Shown here: in pieces, positions 5,511 through 11,451 of the stretch | Position numbering within the stretch: the first letter of the stretch is position 1 | How the letters are laid out: each line of letters opens with the position of its first letter | NCBI GenBank assembly: GCA_041940385.1 | Contig: JBGTSD010000057.1 | Location: 1 to 19,695 of the forward strand | Direction of reading: 5' to 3' | Origin: JACVCK01 sp041940385 | GTDB lineage: Bacteria; Planctomycetota; Phycisphaerae; Phycisphaerales; UBA1924 | DNA: 19,695 nucleotides | Program-made: the position numbers and the translations under genes | The notes under the pieces: model-generated | What the model was told of the DNA's origin: nothing | Databases searched by the model: none | What the model saw: the letters and a program-made list of their open reading frames with translations, nothing else

Positions 5511-8339
5511 TCACTCGTCGGGCGTGTTGGTGGGGACCTCGGTCAGCGAGTTCTGCGTCGTGACCGGGGTGTACTCGGGGTTGAACTGGAAGTCGGAGAA
5601 GTTGTAGAGCGCCGTGTTGTTCGACGGCGTCGGGAAGTTGGGGTTGCCGCCCAGACGGCTGTCCCAGTTGGCGGTCGCCGTGCGGTTGAAGTTGTCGTTC
5701 GCCGCGTTGAGGCGGGCGAGCGCCGCGTCGGACATCTCGCGGAAGGACGCCGCGGCCGCGACGGCCTGCTCCATGCGGGCCTTCTCGAACTGCGACTGCT
5801 GGAAGAGGTTGGCGTAGGCGCGGTTACGATCGGCCTCGGTCGCGACGATGCGCGAGTCGAAGCGCGAGCGGACGGCCTGCTCGTCGGCGGCGGCGATGGC
5901 GAACTCCGCGGACGCCGCGGCGTCGGCCATCTGCGACTGCGCCAGGATTCGGGCGCGGCGCATCAGGTCGTCGGAGTTGAAGTTGCCCATCTCCGCGTTG
6001 GCGTCGGCGATCATGCGGGCGACGGAGGCCTCGGCCACGAGCTGGTTCGCCGTGGTGAGGTCACGCAGGTAGTTCACGTCCGCCTGGGCCGTCTTGCGCT
6101 GGGCCATGTGCGTGGCGGCCAGCTCGCCGGTGTTGGCGATCGTGATGCGCTCGAAGGTGTTGGCCATCGCCACGCCCTCGTCGTAGTTGGCGCGGGCCAC
6201 GCTGAAGAACGTGTCCGCCGACTGATCCAGGCGAGCCAGCTCGCTGGTCAGGATCTGCTCCGCGGCGATGATCTGCTCCTTCATCTGCGCCACGACGGCC
6301 TTCTGGCCCTTCTCGAGCGCGTCCGCCTCGACCAGCAGCTGCTGGCTCTTGGCGTTGCCGCGACGCAGCGTCGCGTCGCGCTTCACCGTCAGCGCCTCGA
6401 CCTGCGTCTTGCCGTTGCGCTCCGCGGCCTCGGCCTGGGCGACGAGCTGGGTGAACTTCGCCTCGGACTTCTTCTTCGTGGACTCCGCCAGGGCGCGGAG
6501 CGACTGGATCTTGGCGAACGTCTCCTTGCGGAAGGCCTCCGCCTCCACCTGCATGCGGTTGCGGTCGGCGTGCGCCGAGGCGACCTTGCTCTCGATCTGC
6601 GAGACCTTCTCGTTGAGCTGCGCAACGTTCTTGCGCTCGATCGCGTCCACCTCGGTCAGCCACGCATCGTGCGCCGCGACCGTCTCCTTCCACCACGCCT
6701 CGACGCCGGCGCGCTGCTCGTCGCTCTTGGCGACGAGGTCGTTCTGCGCCGTCTGGGCGTTGCTGCGGAGCTTCGCGACCTCGGCGAGCGCCGTGCGGAA
6801 CTGCGCGATGCGATCGAAGTCGACGACCGCGGGCTTCGCCGTTGCGTCCGTCATCTTCGGGGTCGGGTCATTCTCCGTCGCGCCCTGCTTCGGCGGGTTG
6901 CCGTTGCTCGGGAGGGCCGTCTGGTTGGCCTTGAGCTGCGCGACGATCTCCGTCATGAGCTGGTGCTGCAGACGCGTCGCCTCGGCGTCGGCCTCGCCCT
7001 TGATGCGGGTGAAGTCGGCCTCGGAGAGCGCGACCTGGTGCTTGCTCGTCTCGTGGATGGCGCGGACGCGCGCCTCGGTCTCGGCCTTCACGAACTTCGC
7101 GCGCGCCTCGCGCTCGAAGCGGTCGGACTTGGCCTTCGCCACGTCGATGTCCGCCATGCCCTGCTGGATATGGCTGTCGATGAACTGCAGCGCCTCGGTG
7201 TAGTCGGCGCGCTTCAGGTCGAGGCTCTTGCGAACCTCGCCGCGACGACGCTCGACGTCCGCGATGCTCGTGGTCTTGAAGTTGTCCGCCTCCTGGCGAA
7301 GACGCTCGGCCTCGGCCATGGCGCGGTCAAAGTCGCTCTTCGCGGCGACCATCTTCACGCGGTAGGTCTCCTCGACGTCCTGCTTCGAGAGGGCGTCGGC
7401 CTCGGCGAGCACGTCGGCGACGTGCGCCGCGGACTCTTCCTTCAGCGACGCGGCCTGCTGACGCAGGTCCGTCACCGTCGCCTCGGTCTGCTTCGTGACC
7501 GAGCCGATCTGGCCGGCCAGCTCGGCGACCTGCGCGGCCGTCTGCTGGGCGATCGCCTGGCTCTCCGTGCGGAGCGCCGTCACCTTGCTCTCGGCGCGGG
7601 TCTGCGTGAGGTCGAGCGTCCGGCGCATCTGCGAAAGGTTCGCGTCGCCGCGCTGCTCGACGGCCTTGCGGGCCGAGATCATCTGCTCGTGCTCGGCCAG
7701 CGAGCGGCTCCAGTCGGACTCGGCCTGCGAGCGCATGCGCTCGACCTCGCTCTGCCACTCCTTGACGGAGGCGGAGAGGACGGAGCTGTTGCGCTGGGCC
7801 TCGGTCTCGTAGCGCTGCTGCTTGGCCTGCGCGTTCGAGTACATCTCGTTGAGCTTGGCGTTGAAGACCTGCTCGTACTTCTCCGCCTCGGCGCGGGCCG
7901 CGGAGTCGCGGGCCATCGCGGCCTGACGCTCGGCGTCGGCGTTGGCGAACGCCTCCATCTTGTCGGCCTCAGCGCGGAGCTGCGACGCGATCGCGGCGCT
8001 GCGACGCGCCTCGATCTCCGCCGTGCTGCCCTGCGCCTCGCTCACCCACTTCTGCGGCAGCGCGACCTTGACGCCCTCGCTGACGTAGAACTCGGAGTTG
8101 TACGTGCTCTTGACGGCCTCGGGATCCACAGAGACCGTGGCGCGGGCGGCCTTCTGCTCGGGCAGATGCTCGCCGTTGCCGTAGTAGCCGGAGCCCTTGT
8201 TCACCTGGCCGCCGCTCTGGCAACCGCCGAGCGTCGCGAGCGCCAGGCTCGAAACGAAGGACGTGATGAGAACCTTCGACGCCGGACCCGTCAGGGTTCG
8301 CGCGAGGGCCGGACGGGCGTTGTCGTTCGCACTGTTCAT
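5511..8339 (-). CDS. Giant coiled-coil lipoprotein of unknown function
   Basis: A 942-residue protein with a lipoprotein signal. Residues 1-40 have a basic/polar N-region, a hydrophobic core and the lipobox LGGC, giving C40 as the lipidated residue. After a Gly-rich linker (41-60) come two very long stretches of Ala/Glu/Lys/Arg/Gln-rich heptad-like helix, about 102-470 and 508-880. They are separated by a Pro/Asn/Thr-rich break (about 472-505). The C-terminal 55 residues are Asn/Pro/Phe-rich and not helical. C40 is the only cysteine I find. Recurrent AEADA/AEAE-type segments spaced through both halves suggest internal repetition. Such rods usually bridge envelope layers or act as adaptors; no enzymatic motif is visible. 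GAGGAG lies 8 nt before the ATG at 8339. It appears monocistronic, with a terminator at 5430-5468. I recognise no named family. Confidence 0.9.
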   Translation of the reverse strand: MNSANDNARPALARTLTGPASKVLITSFVSSLALATLGGCQSGGQVNKGSGYYGNGEHLPEQKAARATVSVDPEAVKSTYNSEFYVSEGVKVALPQKWVSEAQGSTAEIEARRSAAIASQLRAEADKMEAFANADAERQAAMARDSAARAEAEKYEQVFNAKLNEMYSNAQAKQQRYETEAQRNSSVLSASVKEWQSEVERMRSQAESDWSRSLAEHEQMISARKAVEQRGDANLSQMRRTLDLTQTRAESKVTALRTESQAIAQQTAAQVAELAGQIGSVTKQTEATVTDLRQQAASLKEESAAHVADVLAEADALSKQDVEETYRVKMVAAKSDFDRAMAEAERLRQEADNFKTTSIADVERRRGEVRKSLDLKRADYTEALQFIDSHIQQGMADIDVAKAKSDRFEREARAKFVKAETEARVRAIHETSKHQVALSEADFTRIKGEADAEATRLQHQLMTEIVAQLKANQTALPSNGNPPKQGATENDPTPKMTDATAKPAVVDFDRIAQFRTALAEVAKLRSNAQTAQNDLVAKSDEQRAGVEAWWKETVAAHDAWLTEVDAIERKNVAQLNEKVSQIESKVASAHADRNRMQVEAEAFRKETFAKIQSLRALAESTKKKSEAKFTQLVAQAEAAERNGKTQVEALTVKRDATLRRGNAKSQQLLVEADALEKGQKAVVAQMKEQIIAAEQILTSELARLDQSADTFFSVARANYDEGVAMANTFERITIANTGELAATHMAQRKTAQADVNYLRDLTTANQLVAEASVARMIADANAEMGNFNSDDLMRRARILAQSQMADAAASAEFAIAAADEQAVRSRFDSRIVATEADRNRAYANLFQQSQFEKARMEQAVAAAASFREMSDAALARLNAANDNFNRTATANWDSRLGGNPNFPTPSNNTALYNFSDFQFNPEYTPVTTQNSLTEVPTNTPDE

Positions 8340-8672
8340 TCGCAGGGCTCCTCAAACCGCGGCTCAGCGGCCGCGCACATGGGATGGGACGAGACTCTCT
8401 CGACGCACAAACACCCGCTTACGTCGGCCCCCCACCACCCCCACTGCACAGGGCAACCCCCGGCGCCCCGTCCGATCCGGCCAACTGGTCCGTTCATGAC
8501 GCCTGCGCCGCCCACGACCCCCTCCACGGGGGCCATGTCGCTTATTCAGACGAAGCGGCGGCAACCGGCGCAGAATCCGCCCAGGCGACGGGCATCCCAC
8601 GCGAAGTCACAGTCGATCCCACGCGCGGGGCGCAGTCTCACGCGCGAGACGCGCCCGTAAGGAAGCGTGCTC
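8340..8672. other. Intergenic stretch without a supported gene
   Basis: This is the leader of the giant lipoprotein gene. Apart from its ribosome binding site (about 8348-8353 on the minus strand) I see no gene and no convincing -35/-10 pair. The open frames crossing it are Pro/Arg-rich and have no ribosome binding site. The promoter of the lipoprotein gene is presumably here but could not be placed. Confidence 0.5.
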
Positions 8673-8885
8673 TTCGCCGCGAAGCGGCGCAGGCACGTAG
8701 CCGGGGGCAAGGTCGCGCCGCGACCGCAGCCCCCGGTCAATCGGGGTTGCCTTTGGCGCCACGTCGTGGCGCAGGCAGGCGCATCACGCACTCAGGTCCT
8801 GCGCCGCTGCGCGGCGCCGTGTTACGACTGAAGCCTTCCGTGGGCTTGCGCCCACGGCTACGTGCCTGCGCCGCTTCGCGGCGAA
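8673..8885. repeat. Nested-hairpin element bounded by 30-bp inverted repeats (MITE/REP-like)
   Basis: The outer arms 8673-8702 and 8856-8885 are perfect 30-nt reverse complements, and each arm end is itself a small palindrome (CGCCGC gaa GCGGCG). Inside are four more hairpins: CCGGGGGC/GCCCCCGG (8701-8708/8729-8736) enclosing GGTCGC/GCGACC; GCGCCAC/GTGGCGC (8756-8762/8766-8772); GCGCCGC/GCGGCGC (8801-8807/8811-8817); and CCGTGGGC/GCCCACGG (8838-8845/8850-8857). It encodes nothing recognisable and lies just past the stop of the sulfotransferase gene. The form suggests a dispersed palindromic element (BIME/MITE-like) or a structured RNA. Confidence 0.75.
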
Positions 8886-8889
8886 AGCA

Positions 8890-9795
8890 CTACCACCCCT
8901 CATCCCCCTCGTACCCCGCCTCGATCAGAAACCTCCCGATCTTCTTCTTGTATAGCGCCTTCGTCTCGTCGCTGAACTGGTTCCGCCAGTCCCCCGCCAC
9001 GCCCTTGCGGAAGAAGCTCTGCCCGCTCTCCTGCCCCTGCGCGCGTCCCTTGCTCAGGTTCTGGAACGAGTTCGCCTCCACGATCCGCGCGATCTGGTCC
9101 TCGTCGTCGCTGAGCTGAAAGTGCCGCGCGACCTGCGTCATGATCCCCTTCGCGTCCTGGAGCATGTCCTCGTAGCGGAACGCGAGACTCATCGCCTGGT
9201 CCCGATTCCTCTCCCACGAGCGCACCCAATCGACATACCCGTCGAGCATCCGCTCCGCGAAGATGCGCAGGCCTTCCTGCAGGTCCGCGTCCTTGTGGCG
9301 CGGGTGCTCGGGGTGCCAGGGCGTGCCCTTGACGTAGTAGTGGTACGAGATCGCCACGTCGCGCAGGTCCCGGTACAGCACCACGTAGCGCACGCCCGCC
9401 TTCTTCAGCACATCGCAGTTGTGGCGCGAGCCGTGCACGTGCATCTTCGTCAGCACGAGCATGTCGTTGAAGCGCTCGAACATGTCCTCGGGGATGTCGT
9501 AGTCGTGGCTGCCGCCGGTGCGCAGCTCGTACGCCGCGACGTCCGGGATCAGGAGGTCATGGAACCCCGGGAAGCTCGCGATCATCTTCTCGAGCCAGGT
9601 CGTGCCGCTCTTGGGCATGCCGGCGACGAAGAGCACCTTCTGCGGGTAGCGGTCGCCGTACTGCTTGAACCCCTCTCGGCACGCGGCCCGCTGGCGCCAG
9701 TACCGGGGCCACACCGCGAAGCGCTTCGCCTCGCGCGCCGCCCACGGCGGCAGCCACTCCTTCGCCAGTTTCTCCAGACGCTCCGTCGTGCCCAT
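8890..9795 (-). CDS. PAPS-dependent sulfotransferase
   Basis: A 301-residue sulfotransferase-fold protein that moves sulfate from PAPS to an acceptor, probably a carbohydrate or lipid of the envelope; the acceptor is not readable. Visible motifs are the 5'-phosphosulfate loop MPKSGTTW (60-67, K62), the likely catalytic His in VLTKMHVHG (H119), the 3'-phosphate site YRDLRDVAISYHYY (141-154, R142 and S150), and the C-terminal RKGVAGDW (263-270) that closes over the nucleotide. There is no signal peptide, so it is cytoplasmic. This arrangement is like eukaryotic cytosolic-type SULTs (PF00685). I chose ATG 9795; the frame stays open to a GTG at 9873, but that would overlap the divergent gene's leader and adds nonconserved-looking sequence. 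The ribosome binding site is weak for either start. Confidence 0.92.
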   Translation of the reverse strand: MGTTERLEKLAKEWLPPWAAREAKRFAVWPRYWRQRAACREGFKQYGDRYPQKVLFVAGMPKSGTTWLEKMIASFPGFHDLLIPDVAAYELRTGGSHDYDIPEDMFERFNDMLVLTKMHVHGSRHNCDVLKKAGVRYVVLYRDLRDVAISYHYYVKGTPWHPEHPRHKDADLQEGLRIFAERMLDGYVDWVRSWERNRDQAMSLAFRYEDMLQDAKGIMTQVARHFQLSDDEDQIARIVEANSFQNLSKGRAQGQESGQSFFRKGVAGDWRNQFSDETKALYKKKIGRFLIEAGYEGDEGW

Positions 9796-9874
9796 GCGCT
9801 CGCTCGAACCGATATGGTCTAAAGGAAGGAACCCGATCGACTGACCCGGGGCCAGAGCGTACCGAACACCCACC

Positions 9875-10447
9875 GTGACCGCCGCACCGAATCAGACCGA
9901 GCCCGCCCAACCGGCGCCATCCTCCGGCGTCCACCCCCCGCCGCTGCGCCGCTCCGCGTGGACGCCGCGCCAGCGCGCGGTGCGCCTGCTCTGGATGTTC
10001 CTCGGCGGACTTCTGTGGCGACTGCTCCCGCCGTTCCGATCGGCGCTGCTGCGCTTCTTCGGCGCCACGATCGGCCGCGGCTGCCGGTTCGCCTCGTCCG
10101 TGCGCATCGATGTGCCCTGGAATCTCAAACTCGGCGACCGCGTGCAGGTCCGCGAGCACGCCATCCTCTACGCGCTCGGTCCCATCGCCATCGGCGACGA
10201 CTCGATCATCGACCGCTACGCCCACCTCTGCGCCGGCTCGCACGACTTCACCGACCCGCGCTTCCCTCTCACGCGCCCGCCGATCACGCTCGGCCGGCGC
10301 TGCCTCGTCGGCCTCGACGCCTACATCGGCCCCGGCGTGACTCTCGGCGACCACGTCGCCGTCCACCCGCGCGCTTCGGTGCACCGGGACTTCCCGAGCG
10401 GCGCGAATCTGGCGGGCAATCCGGCGCGGGAGGTCGAGCGTGCCTGA
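9875..10447 (+). CDS. Left-handed beta-helix acyltransferase (WcaF/WbbJ-like), first of a pair
   Basis: A 190-residue member of the hexapeptide-repeat O-acetyltransferases, which acetylate sugars of capsules, lipopolysaccharide or antibiotics using acetyl-CoA as trimers. Residues about 33-63 form an amphipathic N-terminal helix. The beta-helix covers about 64-185: PWNLKLGDRV (81-90), YALGPIAIGD (99-108), the catalytic segment LCAGSHDF (118-125, H123), then IGPGVTLGDH (151-160) and the usual end NLAGNPAREV (178-187). The start is GTG at 9875; no strong ribosome binding site is seen and the first 30 residues are Pro-rich. Its stop overlaps the start of the next, paralogous gene. It diverges from the sulfotransferase, 79 bp away, which suggests a shared glycan-modification role. 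Confidence 0.88.
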   Translation: MTAAPNQTEPAQPAPSSGVHPPPLRRSAWTPRQRAVRLLWMFLGGLLWRLLPPFRSALLRFFGATIGRGCRFASSVRIDVPWNLKLGDRVQVREHAILYALGPIAIGDDSIIDRYAHLCAGSHDFTDPRFPLTRPPITLGRRCLVGLDAYIGPGVTLGDHVAVHPRASVHRDFPSGANLAGNPAREVERA

Positions 10448-10979
10448 CGCTCCCTCTTCATTTTCGCTTTTCGCTTTTCGCTCTGCGCTTTGGAAGACCC
10501 TCGGCCGCCTTGCCTTCCGCTGCACCATCCAGAACCAGTACGCGCTCCGACGGCGCATCCTCCGCGCCTTCGGCGCGAAGATCGGCGCGACCACGCGCTT
10601 CCGGCCTTCCGTCGTCATCGAGCGACCGTGGATGATCGAACTCGGCGAACTCACCATCTGCGGCGACCACGCCCAGCTCATCGGCCCCGAACGCATCACC
10701 ATCGGCCAGCGCTGCGTCGTCTCCCAGTACGCCATCCTCACCACCACCATCGCCGACCCCGATGCCCCGGATCACCGCGACCGCGCGGCGCCGATCACGA
10801 TGGAGGACGACACCTGGGTCGCCGCAGACACCCTCGTCCTCCCCGGCGCTCGCATCCGCCGCGGCACGGTCGTCGGCGCGCGCTCGCTCGTGCAGGGCGA
10901 ACTCCCCGAATGGCGCATCGCCACCGGCGAACCGGCGACGCCGCGACGCGAACGAGAGTTCAAGGCGCAGACGGCGTGA
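10440..10979 (+). CDS. Left-handed beta-helix acyltransferase paralogue lacking the usual catalytic His
   Basis: A 179-residue protein with the same architecture as its upstream neighbour: N-terminal helix (about 15-46), then hexapeptide turns such as ERPWMIELGE (61-70), IGPERITIGQ (81-90) and VLPGARIRRGTVVGA (133-147), ending ATGEPATPRR. Aligned with the first gene, the catalytic segment YAHLCAGSHD becomes YAILTTTIAD, so His123 corresponds to Ala105. A His exists at residue 112, further along. Either it uses another residue, or it is a non-catalytic partner in a mixed trimer. The GTG start at 10440 overlaps the previous gene by 8 bp, so translation is probably coupled. Residues 5-15 are encoded by a TTTTCGC-like reiterated tract. 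Confidence 0.82.
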   Translation: MPDAPSSFSLFAFRSALWKTLGRLAFRCTIQNQYALRRRILRAFGAKIGATTRFRPSVVIERPWMIELGELTICGDHAQLIGPERITIGQRCVVSQYAILTTTIADPDAPDHRDRAAPITMEDDTWVAADTLVLPGARIRRGTVVGARSLVQGELPEWRIATGEPATPRREREFKAQTA

Positions 10980-10999
10980 GCGCCACACCTCCCCCGTGC

Positions 11000-11073
11000 C
11001 CGCAACCGCGGCTCTGAGCGGTTGCGGCCTCCTGAGTGCGTCCAGCAGCGACCGCCCAAAGCTGCGGTCGCTG
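11000..11073. repeat. Two adjacent intergenic hairpins
   Basis: CCGCAACCG (11000-11008) pairs with CGGTTGCGG (11019-11027). CAGCGACCGC (11046-11055) pairs with GCGGTCGCTG (11064-11073). Neither has a T-tract. Both stems carry related (A)ACCG/CGGT(T) cores, which resembles paired palindromic units of dispersed BIME-type repeats. They separate the acyltransferase pair from the next gene. Confidence 0.6.
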
Positions 11074-11163
11074 GCACGCCGATGCCTCTTCTCCACTCCT
11101 CCTTCGCGTCCTTCGTGTTCTTCGCGTTCACTCTCCTACCATGCCGCCAAGGAGCGCACGACC

Positions 11164-11436
11164 ATGGCCAAAGGCCAGCATCTCTCGAAGTACCAGCAGG
11201 GCATCGTCAACCGTTACTACGAGAACAAGGACACCATCGTCCTGACTCGTCTCGCGGAGATCGTCTCCGACCTGGCGCTCTGCGAATCCGAGAAGAAGGC
11301 CGCGTCGCTGTGGAAGCGCGCCGAGACCACGCTCGCGTCCGCGAAGATCGAGCCCGCGCGCATCCGCGCGATCGTCGGCGCGAAGGACGTGAAAGCCCTC
11401 GCGACGCTCGTCGGCGAGATGTCCTCGAAGCGCTGA
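11164..11436 (+). CDS. Small hypothetical protein, probably conserved in planctomycetes
   Basis: A 90-residue, Lys/Ala-rich, all-helical cytoplasmic protein starting MAKGQHLSKYQQGIVNRYYE. It has one cysteine (C40) and no known catalytic motif. The opening HLSxYQxGIVNRYYE and the middle EIVSDLAL look strongly constrained. From memory, similar short proteins occur in other planctomycete genomes, but I know no function. AAGGAG (11149-11154) lies 9 nt before the ATG, a strong site that supports the start. An overlapping ATG at 11141 is out of frame. It converges with the subtilase gene, with only 15 bp between the two stops, so a shared terminator is not visible. Confidence 0.82.
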   Translation: MAKGQHLSKYQQGIVNRYYENKDTIVLTRLAEIVSDLALCESEKKAASLWKRAETTLASAKIEPARIRAIVGAKDVKALATLVGEMSSKR

Positions 11437-11451
11437 GACTGATTGCGCCGC

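Noticed and set aside
8396..8600. Short open frames in the leader of the giant lipoprotein gene.
   Set aside because: Pro/Arg-rich translations, no ribosome binding sites, and overlapping frames on both strands.
5478..8660. Long plus-strand open frame (about 1060 codons) opposite the coiled-coil lipoprotein gene.
   Set aside because: Its translation is Leu/Arg/Val/Gly-rich low-complexity sequence with no signal or domain. The minus-strand frame has a lipobox, ribosome binding site and terminator, so this is an antisense shadow in high-GC DNA.
8675..8883. CRISPR array or tRNA-like cluster suggested by repeated GC-rich stems.
   Set aside because: There is no regularly spaced direct repeat with unique spacers, and no stem set with a T-loop or anticodon arm. 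The pattern is inverted, not direct.
9796..9873. N-terminal extension of the sulfotransferase from a GTG at 9873.
   Set aside because: The added 26 residues do not resemble the family, have no ribosome binding site, and would leave no control region for the divergent acyltransferase gene.
10452..10490. TTTTCGC-type reiterated tract at the start of the second acyltransferase gene.
   Set aside because: Only about three imperfect copies are present, within coding sequence. It could favour slippage, but the frame is intact and no alternative frame makes sense.
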